Shown piece by piece: positions 1-7,944 of a stretch of 41,126 nucleotides of DNA. Positions within the stretch are counted from its first letter, which is position 1; the number at the start of each line of letters is the position of its first letter. Source of the stretch: Planktothricoides sp. SR001. GTDB taxonomy: Bacteria; Cyanobacteriota; Cyanobacteriia; Cyanobacteriales; Laspinemataceae. The translations under genes were made by a program, and so were the position numbers. The notes under the pieces are model-generated. The model saw nothing but the letters and a program-made list of their open reading frames with translations, was not told the DNA's origin and did no database searches. The stretch covers positions 1 through 41,126 of the forward strand of contig NZ_LIUQ01000058.1 of NCBI RefSeq assembly GCF_001276715.1, written 5' to 3'.

Positions 1-2
1 AC

Positions 3-386
3 AAATTAATCTTTTTGCCGACGTTTGAAACCTCCAACATGGTTTCACGCCAAAAAAGAAAGATTCGTTCAAGAACGGCGAGAAATTTTCTGACTTGGAG
101 TCATTATAAATTTGCTGAAAATTTAAAACAGATGGCGGCTAGAAATGGAGTAATTGTAGTTCGCTGCAATGAATCATTCACCTCCAAAACTTGCCCGAAA
201 TGTGGTCAAATCCACGAAAAACTGGGAGCCAACAAAAAATTTCAATGTCCTAAGTGTGGATATATAGCACCAAGAGATTGGAATGGCGCTCGCAATATCA
301 TGTTACGAGCTTTGCAGGCAACTGCCTTCACCATTGTTGGTGATGTCATACTATTCTCAGAGATGTTCAGTGATGAACAGGTTTGA
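3..386 (+). pseudogene. tnpB: TnpB (IS605/IS607-type) C-terminal part, cut by the window edge
   Basis: The frame is open from the first bases of the window, so the gene begins upstream and only about 127 C-terminal residues are visible. The visible part carries the TnpB zinc ribbon (CPKCG, then CPKCG 18 residues later). The RuvC-III motif follows directly in RDWNGARNI, whose Asp is the third catalytic acid of this nuclease family. TnpB is an RNA-guided DNA endonuclease encoded by IS200/IS605 and IS607 elements. The zinc ribbon is intact here, unlike the second tnpB at 3498. No transposon end or tnpA is visible after the stop. Whether the whole gene is intact cannot be judged, so the pseudogene label only means partial. 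Confidence 0.85.
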
Positions 387-466
387 GAAGGTTAAATGTT
401 GCACTACATACCTAAGAACTTGTAAAATATTCCTGACTTGAGAAATTTGTTCTTCTTCTAGTGGCA

Positions 467-949
467 ATGGCAAATCTAATCACCGTCAATTCTGAGTGCT
501 TCGGTTCTTTAGATATATCTGGGGCTGAAAAAGTGATTAAACCCTGGCAACAAGATGCTATGGCCGCTTGTTCAGCCGAGTTAAAGTTTCAAATCGATTA
601 TCCCCGGGAACCGACCGATCCTCGCGAACTGTCGGAAATCCCAGAAATTCGGATGTGGTTTATTCGCTTGGATGCCTGCTATCCTTGGTTGCCGGTTTGT
701 CTGGACTGGAAGTCCGGAGAACTGGCTCGATATACGGCGATGCTGGTGCCCCATCAGTTTCATCGGACGGAAGGAATTCAGTACAATCCAGAAGCCTTGG
801 AAATTTTCTTGATGCATAAAATTTTTGCGATCGCCCAATGGTTAAAATCCCAAGGTCTACCGAGCAAATCTAAACTCATGTCGATGGCCAATTTATTGGG
901 TTACGACTTAGATGAGTCCTTGTTTGATTTTCTCGAAACTGACGCCTAA
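467..949 (+). CDS. crr6: CRR6-family protein (DUF1817), NDH-1 assembly factor
   Basis: About 160 residues. The conserved core reads DYPREPTDPRELSEIPEIR, then WFIRLDACYPWLP, LDWKSGELARY and LVPHQFHRTEGIQYNPEALEIF. I recognise this as the cyanobacterial/plastid chlororespiratory reduction 6 family, required to build the NDH-1 (NAD(P)H dehydrogenase-like) complex in thylakoids. It has no membrane segment and is expected to be soluble. The frame opens at a GTG (461), but ATG at 467 is the more likely start; neither has a clear ribosome binding site. It is followed by a gene linked to photosystem I, 125 bases downstream on the same strand. The family call rests on remembered motif similarity, not a search. 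Confidence 0.75.
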   Translation: MANLITVNSECFGSLDISGAEKVIKPWQQDAMAACSAELKFQIDYPREPTDPRELSEIPEIRMWFIRLDACYPWLPVCLDWKSGELARYTAMLVPHQFHRTEGIQYNPEALEIFLMHKIFAIAQWLKSQGLPSKSKLMSMANLLGYDLDESLFDFLETDA

Positions 950-1074
950 GTCTGCCGAAATTTATTTCGTTGTCTTAGGCTCATCGTAGCATTTTATCGG
1001 GGAGATTTTTGCTCGATCTTCAACGGTATCCAGCTTGGCTGTAAATTTCCCGTCAAATTTTAAGTTTCAGTTCT

Positions 1075-1701
1075 ATGATTTTTGCTCAAATTTTTTCTCG
1101 TTGCCGTGGTGGGTTCAACTTCATTCCCCTGAGTGAGGACAAACCTCGTCGATTAATTGCCGGTTTTTTGCTGACCCTGTTGATGACTTTCACTTTTCTG
1201 GTGTTTAGTCAAATGCCCGAGGCGATCGCCGGGATCAAAGACGATCATTTTGATGGCAATATCTATGCCCTCTATGGCGGTAATGGCTCTTTAGTGCCGC
1301 CCAAAATTACTTTAGAACAAGCCCTGCAAAATCAAGACAAAGGCATTCTCCTTGTTTTTTATGTGGATGACAGCCAAGATTCTAAGCAGTATGCCAGTGT
1401 CGTCTCGCAATTGCAGTCATTCTATGGTCGCTCCACAGATATTTTGCCGATCATGGTCGATTCTATTCCGGTCAAAGACACTTATCAGCCAACCGAACCG
1501 GGCTATTACTATCAAGGAGTGGTGCCCCAAACAATCATTTTAGATCAATCTGGCCAAGTTGTCTTTAATGCCAAAGGACAAGTTCCCTTTATCCAGGTAG
1601 ATAACGCTTTTCGGAAAATCTATAACCTGCCCCTTCGGTCTGAAGATCAAGACTTGAAGCAACGAACCGTGAATGAATTTAATACAGAATTAGCCTATTA
1701 A
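1075..1701 (+). CDS. Thylakoid PSI accumulation factor, thioredoxin-like without CxxC
   Basis: 208 residues. A positively charged start is followed by one hydrophobic segment (about residues 27-50, ending near AIA), consistent with a signal or anchor sequence. The rest has a thioredoxin-like layout: a strand GILLVFYVDD where thioredoxins place the active site, then VVPQTIILDQSGQVVFNAKG, which matches the cis-Pro loop and the following strand. The redox CxxC motif is missing; the only Cys is in the N-terminal tail. This pattern fits the cyanobacterial family annotated as thylakoid membrane photosystem I accumulation factor. It follows the CRR6 gene, so both upstream genes concern thylakoid complexes. 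A role in PSI build-up is inferred from the family. Confidence 0.65.
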   Translation: MIFAQIFSRCRGGFNFIPLSEDKPRRLIAGFLLTLLMTFTFLVFSQMPEAIAGIKDDHFDGNIYALYGGNGSLVPPKITLEQALQNQDKGILLVFYVDDSQDSKQYASVVSQLQSFYGRSTDILPIMVDSIPVKDTYQPTEPGYYYQGVVPQTIILDQSGQVVFNAKGQVPFIQVDNAFRKIYNLPLRSEDQDLKQRTVNEFNTELAY

Positions 1702-1797
1702 ATTAGCCTACGGGTTGACCTTTATTGACTGATTCTCCGAACATCCTTCGCCGGTGAACGCTAAAAAAATAGGGCTTTCTCTGGGCAATCTATATTA

Positions 1798-1860
1798 GAT
1801 CGGGAGGTTGGGCTAAATGTTTACCCGCCTCCCGATCCAGTGAGTTAGATTAATTTTTTT
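1798..1860 (+). terminator. Candidate terminator hairpin after the PSI accumulation factor
   Basis: GATCGGGAGG (1798-1807) pairs with CCTCCCGATC (1828-1837) across a 20-base loop. A run of T follows at 1854-1860. The gap between stem and T run is longer than ideal, so it may be only a stable 3' hairpin. The rest of the 1702-2074 spacer shows no gene; it is AT-rich and leads into the next gene. Confidence 0.4.
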
Positions 1861-2074
1861 GGCTTCCTTAAATATGTTTAAATGCCAATTTTGGTTGGCC
1901 AAAAAACCAGGTTTTGGTGATTAAGCCATATTGTTGGGGCTAAGTATGCCAGTGGATGAAGAGACTATTGTTCATCATTAAGATTTAATGACAGAACACC
2001 GATCCATTGTTTGATTTTCATTTAGGTAAACCGGAAGAAAAGGTTAGACTATCGAAAAAAGCTCGGAGTCTTCT

Positions 2075-2686
2075 ATGGAAAAGGTTTACACCACACAAGA
2101 ACTGATTAAAATCTTAGAATCGGAGCGCCAAGCCTGCCTCAACGGTAAGCGTCGAAATCTGAGTGCGACTATTTCCGATCTCAATCCAGTGATTGACAAA
2201 ATTATCAAACCCGACGCAGTTCAAAAGTTCACCGCTTATCAAGATTTTCAAGTCACGATCCACCGATATCAGATAGAACATCAGGTATCCGGTCTGGTCT
2301 GGCATCATCTGACTATTCACGGCAAGACCCTTAAGTATCCTGTGGTGGATGAACGGCTGATCGCCATTCCCCACGATATGAGGATTCTCAGGGAATTCAA
2401 GAGTTCGGCGATCGATTTTTGGCAACAAGTCACCGAGGGGATGGATTTATATCTGATGGTGAATTATGGTAAAGACTATCGAAAAATTCTGCCAACGGAG
2501 GTGAAGGCGATCGCCCAGACCACAGAATGGGCTAGTCTTTGCAAATGGGAGAAATCGGATTTTTTGGAAATTATCTTACAACTAGGTTGGGGTCAACCGG
2601 CACACGCTGCCGATCGCCGAGGCTGGCCTCATGCTGGCAGTGAGTATATTCATGCCGTGAAACCCAATCGGCGGCCTATTTGTTAA
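2075..2686 (+). CDS. Unrecognised 203-residue protein
   Basis: ATG at 2075 has a GGAG-like site 10-14 bases upstream (CTCGGAGTC). The protein is soluble-looking and mixed in composition, with no signal peptide or membrane segment. The first half contains TTQELIKILESERQACLNGKRR, and the middle has HRYQIEHQVSGLVWHHLTIHG. The C-terminus is rich in Gly, His, Arg and Trp (GWGQPAHAADRRGWPHAGSEY), which could be a binding tail. HIP1-type sites inside the frame and normal codon use for the window suggest a native gene rather than a recent import. I do not recognise the family. Neighbours are an unrelated photosystem gene upstream and gene-poor DNA downstream. Confidence 0.6.
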   Translation: MEKVYTTQELIKILESERQACLNGKRRNLSATISDLNPVIDKIIKPDAVQKFTAYQDFQVTIHRYQIEHQVSGLVWHHLTIHGKTLKYPVVDERLIAIPHDMRILREFKSSAIDFWQQVTEGMDLYLMVNYGKDYRKILPTEVKAIAQTTEWASLCKWEKSDFLEIILQLGWGQPAHAADRRGWPHAGSEYIHAVKPNRRPIC

Positions 2687-3497
2687 ATGGGGAAATTTTT
2701 ACGGGTGAAATGTTAAATTTTAGTAACACATCCTCTGAAGATGATGGGCTTTGATGTTGAGAAATAGGCATTGTCATTACCCCGATCAGGGTGTACGATT
2801 AGTGCAAATTCTTGAGCGATCAAGGATCAAGTTGGGGTAAACTGAATGAAAGTAGAAAATTCAATTCTCGGCTGGCTTTTAGGGAACAGGTCTGGAAGGG
2901 AAACAGTACAAGAGCCTGGGGAAGAGTCTTTCTCCAAATATAAGTGTATCCTCAAAGCGATTCCGCTTTCCCAGGGAAGCGATCGCGCATCGCACTGATG
3001 ATGATTTATTTTTCCAGCAGATAAATATCTCGGCATTAAGATGCTGAAAGATGCTGAATCACCAGGATTTTTTCTTGATATCCACAACGAAATCTCCATC
3101 ATACCTAGATTTGGCGCGGGGCGACTCCTTTAAAGTTCAAGTCACACGGATCTGAATATTCCCAAGTCGGAGGAGAGGAAAGTATTAGATATCTGGGGAT
3201 CCGAAACTGAGTTTTGATTTTTTCGTTAATCCGCCAACAGCGAATGGTAAAAAACTGATTACCTGCGTGTACACTGGTGGAGAGTCGATCGGGGCTAATA
3301 GCAGCACCCCTAAATCCTGGTAAAAAAGCATAAAGTTGCATAAAATCGTTAGTCATCTGTTAAATTGGAAACAATCATAATGAACACTCTGATGGCAAAC
3401 AAGACAACCATATTTAGAGTTACCAGAACCGATTTCGGGCTAAGGGATGGGCTTTTTTATCAGCACCCATTCGCTCATTAGTGGGAGAGGACGATAG
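2687..3497. other. Gene-poor spacer of 811 bases
   Basis: No convincing intact gene. It holds the interrupted frame at 2846-3133, described separately. It also holds a minus-strand open frame at 3105-3356 that resembles no family I know and overlaps the end of that broken frame. The part from 3357 leads into the tnpB at 3498. GCGATCGC-type sites occur near 2980. Confidence 0.5.
2846..3133 (+). pseudogene. Possible decayed gene with three consecutive in-frame TGA codons
   Basis: From ATG 2846 the frame reads MKVENSILGWLLGN and continues for 50 codons. It then meets TGA TGA TGA (2996-3004) and stays open in the same frame to TAA at 3131. The second half reads FIFPADKYLGIKMLKDAES and then PGFFLDIHNEISIIPRFGAG, which has the look of real protein. 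I do not recognise the family. A decayed gene is the simplest reading; chance open frames cannot be excluded. Confidence 0.3.
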
Positions 3498-4743
3498 ATG
3501 CGATTAGTCCAGAAACATCTGATTAACAAAAACCACCCTTATTGGTCTTACTTTGACCAGCAAGCGTTTTTGTCTAAGAATTTATTTAATCTGGCCAATT
3601 ATCACATTAGGCAGCACTTCTTTAACACAAGGACGGTGTTGTCTTTCACTTCTCTTTATCATCTAGTATCCAAGACGGATGCTTATGGGGCATTACCTAA
3701 TACCAAAGTTGCCAAGCAAATTATTAGGCGTGTCCATAAAGCATGGATTGGATATAAACAGGCGCATAAAGATTGGCAGCGTCATCCAGAAAAATACCTT
3801 GGGGAACCTAAAATCCCGAAGTATAAATACAAGCAGAATGGAAGATATATCGTTGTCTTCCCCGATGAAACTGTCTCTAAACCAGCTTTGAGAAAAGGTG
3901 TGGTGAAACTGACCCCATGCCCGATAGAGTTTAATTCTGGATTGCGACAGGTCAATGAAGTTCGAGTCATCCCCAGATCTGGTTGCTATGTGGTGGAAAT
4001 TGTTTATGAACAAGATCGAGTAGCATCAACCACAGGGGATGCAACTGCTGGGGTAGATATTGGATTAGTCAACCTCGTTACTCTAACAACAAATCAGTCA
4101 GGCGTTAAGCCTTTACTGATCAAGGGAGGGGCGTTAAAGGCGATTAATACCTACTACAACAAGCAAAAAGCTAAAATCCAATCTGAATTGGCAACCAAGT
4201 ACCAGCGTAAATCCAGTAGAAGACTAGAATCTCTCACTTTCAAAAGAAACTGCCGTGTAGACAATTACTTGCACACAGTTAGCCTTTATAGTGATTGATT
4301 GGTGTCTTGCTAACGGGATTAACCAGTTAATTATTGGCCACAATGATGGATGGAAGAACGGAATTGAGTTGGTCAAACAGACCAACCAACAATTCGTCAG
4401 TATTCCTCACAATAAGCTGATTTCGCAACTCGTCTATAAGGCTCAAATTGTCGGGATAGATGTTGTCATAACTGAAGAAAGTTACACCAGCCAAGCATCT
4501 TTTCTCCATGGCGATCCGTTGTCTAAATACGGAGACAAAGCCCCCAAATTTAGCGGAAAGAGAACCAGTCGTGGACTATATAAATCTGACAAAGGGATTC
4601 TCAATGCCGACATCAATGGGAGCCTCAATATTATTCGTAAGGTAAAGTCAAATGCTTTTGATGGCTATGACTTAAAGGCATTGCCGTTTATGCCTTTAGT
4701 GCTTGACCCACTAAGAACTCACGATTTTCTCCAAGTTGTGTGA
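3498..4743 (+). pseudogene. tnpB: Stand-alone TnpB, split by a frameshift near 4284
   Basis: Two open frames, 3498-4298 and 4291-4743, together make one TnpB of about 415 residues. The first holds the N-terminal RNA-binding part and the RuvC-I motif AGVDIGLVNLV. The second holds RuvC-II (TEESYTSQASF) and RuvC-III (NADINGSLNIIRK). Skipping one base near 4284 joins ...LHTVS to FIVIDWCLANGI, the expected helix, so a single inserted base (or two lost) breaks the gene. There is no zinc ribbon between RuvC-II and RuvC-III; the spacer is GDPLSKYGDKAPKFSGKRTS. This matches a known TnpB branch that lost the ribbon. No tnpA lies nearby, as in IS1341-type elements. The guide RNA would be expected to overlap the 3' end, but I cannot define it. 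Confidence 0.85.
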
Positions 4744-4834
4744 ACGGTATATCTATATAAGAAACACAGATAAGTTCACCAAAACTATCGGCACATAAGC
4801 TCACCGATGAGCGTTTCGTGCATCTAGAAAGGCA

Positions 4835-6262
4835 ATGTCTAAACAACAGCTTGATATACGCGCTCCGATTATTACCACCCTAACTCGCGGGACTGGCATC
4901 GGCTGGTTACGGGTGGCAGTTGTCGTCCTCTTGGATAGCTTGATGATCAGTGGTGCCTGGATTTTGGCAGATCAACTGGGAAATACTACCGAAACCTTTA
5001 ATCTGCTAGGGGGTTCTGACTCACAGCCAGCATTTTTGCTACCCATCTTGGTGATTACTCTAGGAATTTGTGCATCATCAGGAATCTACGGCACTGATGA
5101 TAAACAGCGTAACTATTTAAACTTGCTCAAATCCCTGACAATGGCTCAGGTTGTCTTATTAATGATCGGTTATCTTTATGAGCCTGAGGCGGTGATTGCC
5201 CGATCTACCTTTTTGTTGTCCTGGTTTTTTACCATGACTTTGGTGGTGGTCGAGCGGTTATTTTTGCAATTAGCCATTGTGTCTTTACGTTACAAAGGCT
5301 TGATTCGCCAACGCATTGGTTTAGTGGGTACACCAAAAGATATCTATCAGGCACAAAAATTTCTTCAGAAAGCGCACCAGTTTAAAATTTGCGATCGCCA
5401 AGAAATTTTTGCCAAACAAAGACAACATGATTGGTCGGCCATGATTCAACGTCTAAACCAAAAAGAAGTGAATGAAGTCTTTATTTGCTCGCAATTATCT
5501 GTCACCGATCAAATTTTTCTTTACTGGGAACTGAAATCGGCGGGGATTCATTTGCGAATCCTGCCTGTGGGTCTGGAATTACCGATTCAATGGTCGGAAA
5601 TCAAAATGGTCAATGGCATCCCGACGATGCGGTTTAGTTCTCCACCGATTATTGGGGGTGATTATTGGCTCAAACGCTGGTTTGACTTGATCGCAGGCAG
5701 CATTATTCTGATGTGCCTGAGTCCGATTCTCTTAGCGATCGCTGTTGGCATTAAATTTGACTCACCGGGTCCAATCTTATACAAACAAACCCGGGTCGGA
5801 CTGAAAGGGCGTCACTTCAAAGTTTGGAAGTTTCGCACAATGGTAGCAAATGCCGAAAAGCTACAGCAACAACTCGAAGCCCAAAACGAAATGCAAGGAG
5901 GGGTGATGTTTAAAATGAAAGATGACCCTAGAGTCACCCGCGTGGGTAAATTTTTGCGTCGTTATAGCTTGGATGAACTGCCGCAAATTTTTAATGTTTT
6001 GCGGGGAGAAATGAGTTTAGTTGGCCCGCGTCCCTTTCCCCTGCGAGACGTGGAACGCTTTTCTGCCCATCACTTTATTCGCCAAGAAGTTTTGCCCGGA
6101 ATTACCGGATTGTGGCAAGTGTCTGGACGATCTGATGTGGTGGATTTTGATGATGTATTTCGTCTAGACCTAACTTATATTCAGAATTGGTCGATCGCCT
6201 TAGATTTTCGGATTCTGTTTCAGACCATTAAAGTAGTCGTTGCCAAAGAAGGAGCCTATTAA
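4835..6262 (+). CDS. Exopolysaccharide polyprenyl-phosphate sugar transferase (WcaJ/CpsE type)
   Basis: 475 residues. It transfers a sugar-1-phosphate from a nucleotide sugar to undecaprenyl phosphate at the inner membrane, the first step of exopolysaccharide repeat synthesis. The N-terminal third has four or five hydrophobic segments. A CoA-binding-like Rossmann region follows (RQRIGLVGTPKDIYQ to LRILPVGLELP). The catalytic bacterial sugar transferase domain starts at KRWFDLIAGSIIL (about residue 285). It shows SPGPILYKQTRVGL, FKVWKFRTM, the SLDELPQIFNVLRGEMSLVGPRP block and LPGITGLWQVSGR. Length and order match the full family. It stands alone; no other polysaccharide genes are adjacent, although a cyanoexosortase/HpsJ locus lies 16 kb away. 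The specific sugar cannot be told. Confidence 0.92.
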   Translation: MSKQQLDIRAPIITTLTRGTGIGWLRVAVVVLLDSLMISGAWILADQLGNTTETFNLLGGSDSQPAFLLPILVITLGICASSGIYGTDDKQRNYLNLLKSLTMAQVVLLMIGYLYEPEAVIARSTFLLSWFFTMTLVVVERLFLQLAIVSLRYKGLIRQRIGLVGTPKDIYQAQKFLQKAHQFKICDRQEIFAKQRQHDWSAMIQRLNQKEVNEVFICSQLSVTDQIFLYWELKSAGIHLRILPVGLELPIQWSEIKMVNGIPTMRFSSPPIIGGDYWLKRWFDLIAGSIILMCLSPILLAIAVGIKFDSPGPILYKQTRVGLKGRHFKVWKFRTMVANAEKLQQQLEAQNEMQGGVMFKMKDDPRVTRVGKFLRRYSLDELPQIFNVLRGEMSLVGPRPFPLRDVERFSAHHFIRQEVLPGITGLWQVSGRSDVVDFDDVFRLDLTYIQNWSIALDFRILFQTIKVVVAKEGAY

Positions 6263-6267
6263 TCAGA

Positions 6268-6345
6268 CCGCGTAGGGGTTAAGCATTCGCGAATTAACTC
6301 TTGGTACTACAATTAACATTGCCCGAATGCTTAACCCCTACGCGG
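6268..6345. repeat. Perfect 22-bp inverted repeat (CGTAGGGGTTAAGC family)
   Basis: The arm at 6268-6289 is the exact reverse complement of 6324-6345, with 34 bases between. It lies just after the sugar transferase stop and could end its transcript. Shorter relatives with GTAGGGG...CCCCTAC arms occur at 13798 and 30525, so it appears to belong to a dispersed repeat family. Confidence 0.85.
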
Positions 6346-6469
6346 ATCTGTCAGGCGATCCTCTCACCGTGGCAGTTCCGCCCCGGCATACAACACCGAT
6401 CGCCGAAAAATTGTTACGATTTATCATAATGACAAGTTTTTTGTTGTAGGCCAATCTTTGGGGAGAGTT

Positions 6470-7171
6470 ATGACCTCTTTTACGACCACAAAAGCGGATA
6501 TGAATGAACTACGGCGGTTAAAAGGCTTATTACCGCCCGAATTGCAAAGCTGGGTCATGGTGGAAAAAAGTGTAGAAGTTAATCCACCCCTGATCCGCAC
6601 CGAAGAAATTGGCAGCGACCAGGTAGAAATCCAAGTGGATCTGGTGCGCTGGGAAAATTTAGCGATGGATCAGCGTAATTTGTTGCTCTGGCATGAAGTG
6701 GCGCGGATTCAAAACGATACGATTCCTAGAGAAGGCTGGGAAATGGCCGCCCTGGCAATTGGTTTGGGCGGGGCTGTTGGTGAACTTTGGGTTCAAGATG
6801 GTTTGTTGCTCTTGTTGGCTTTGGCATTATGTGGAGTTTCTGGCTATCGTCTATATCAGAAAAATAACGGTGAGAAGACTTTAAAAGAAGCCATTGAAGC
6901 CGACGAACGGGCGATCGCCATTGCTACTCGCTTTGGCTATTCTCTGCCCAATGCTTACAAGAGTCTGGGCAGTGCGCTGAAAACTTTAATCGAACAAACC
7001 CCGAAAAAACGACTCCGGGCTAAATATGAAGCCCGCTTACAAGCCCTCAAACGCAGTGCGGCTAAAGCTAAAGCCAAGTCCAAATCGACTCAGGATAGTT
7101 CCAGAGCCGATTATCTCTATGATCGCCCAGCCCCGGAAACTGAAACCTCTCGCTACGATAAACTTTATTAA
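6470..7171 (+). CDS. DUF3318 domain membrane protein
   Basis: 233 residues from ATG 6470, which follows a strong GGGGAGAG site; an upstream TTG at 6458 is in frame but poorly placed. Conserved cyanobacterial blocks are LRRLKGLLPPELQSWVMVE, NPPLIRTEEIG, NLLLWHEVARIQND and GWEMAALAIGLGGAVGELWVQDG. A hydrophobic region (about residues 100-130) should anchor the protein in a membrane. HEVAR sits in a helix and looks a little like an HExxH-type motif, but the second His is missing, so no peptidase claim is made. The C-terminus is Lys/Ala-rich and then polar. Function is unknown. It converges on the gene at 7240. Confidence 0.8.
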   Translation: MTSFTTTKADMNELRRLKGLLPPELQSWVMVEKSVEVNPPLIRTEEIGSDQVEIQVDLVRWENLAMDQRNLLLWHEVARIQNDTIPREGWEMAALAIGLGGAVGELWVQDGLLLLLALALCGVSGYRLYQKNNGEKTLKEAIEADERAIAIATRFGYSLPNAYKSLGSALKTLIEQTPKKRLRAKYEARLQALKRSAAKAKAKSKSTQDSSRADYLYDRPAPETETSRYDKLY

Positions 7172-7175
7172 AAAG

Positions 7176-7235
7176 GTTATTTGTTATTTGCTATTTGTTG
7201 TTTATCCTAATAACAAATAACAAATAACAAATAAC
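7176..7235. repeat. Heptamer (TTATTTG)n inverted repeat between convergent genes
   Basis: Left arm 7176-7199 and right arm 7212-7235 are 24-base reverse complements with one mismatch. Each is built from TTATTTG-type heptamers. It fills the short space between two convergent genes and could act as a two-way terminator. Similar heptamers recur at 13840-14060 and 35945-35990, like the STRR repeats known in cyanobacteria. Confidence 0.8.
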
Positions 7236-7239
7236 AAAA

Positions 7240-7944
7240 CTATCTAGAAGATTGCTTTTCTTCTAATCGTTTGAGGGTAAATCTTAAAGTTGCGTACAAT
7301 ACTAGGGTTTCTCCCAACAGTTCCCCCAGTTCTTCAATGGCTACGCGAAATTTTTCGAGCAACAAGGGTAAGACAGGATGGCTTTGTAATCCAGGGGAAT
7401 TCGCTAATAAAGGTGACAATACATAACTTTTAAATAGTTCTCCACCAAACCCAGCCAAGGCAAAAATAATGATGCCAGTCAGTCCGATTAAGGTTTCGCG
7501 GCGATAGGATTGCCAAAAGGCTTTAAAGTCTCGATAAAATAAGACCGGAAGTAGACAAATTAATGAGGCATAGATGGCAATCCAATATTTAGTTCCTACA
7601 ATCGGCAATAGGTTATGAAAACCAAGATGGAGTTTGAAGATTTCATCTAATCCGGCATAAAAGAGTAAGCCGGTTAAGAAGAAGGAAAATTGCCGAGAAG
7701 GATAGGGAAAATTGGGTTGATAGGTGATGGCTAACCCCAGGGTGATCGCGCCAATGACCAAAATTTGTATGGCTTGTAACCAAGAAGGAATATTTCTCGC
7801 TCCATCCATATTTACACTCATCGGGGATGCCCCGGTGAAGAAAATATAGCTCAAATAAATGATCGCGATCGCCAGTTCCAATAAAATTAATCCCACAATC
7901 AAATAATTGAGTCCCTGTCGCCACGGTTTTACATTGAAGTTCAT
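7240..7944 (-). CDS. Multi-pass membrane protein of unknown function, overlapping uvrC
   Basis: 234 residues with about six hydrophobic segments: [81 protein letters not shown], and a last helix near [12 protein letters not shown] polar stretch around [13 protein letters not shown] lies after segment 3. The ATG overlaps the uvrC stop in an ATGA arrangement, so the two genes should be translationally coupled. I do not recognise the family. The link to DNA repair rests on position only. Confidence 0.75.
   Translation of the reverse strand: MNFNVKPWRQGLNYLIVGLILLELAIAIIYLSYIFFTGASPMSVNMDGARNIPSWLQAIQILVIGAITLGLAITYQPNFPYPSRQFSFFLTGLLFYAGLDEIFKLHLGFHNLLPIVGTKYWIAIYASLICLLPVLFYRDFKAFWQSYRRETLIGLTGIIIFALAGFGGELFKSYVLSPLLANSPGLQSHPVLPLLLEKFRVAIEELGELLGETLVLYATLRFTLKRLEEKQSSR

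Noticed and set aside
568-838. Open frames on both strands inside the CRR6 gene
   Set aside because: They overlap a well-supported gene in other frames and show no family motifs.
3105-3356. Minus-strand 83-residue frame in the gene-poor spacer
   Set aside because: No start site, no recognisable motif and an odd composition; too weak to call a gene.
6771-6830. HEVAR motif of the DUF3318 protein as a zinc peptidase site
   Set aside because: The HExxH pattern is incomplete; the second His is Arg.
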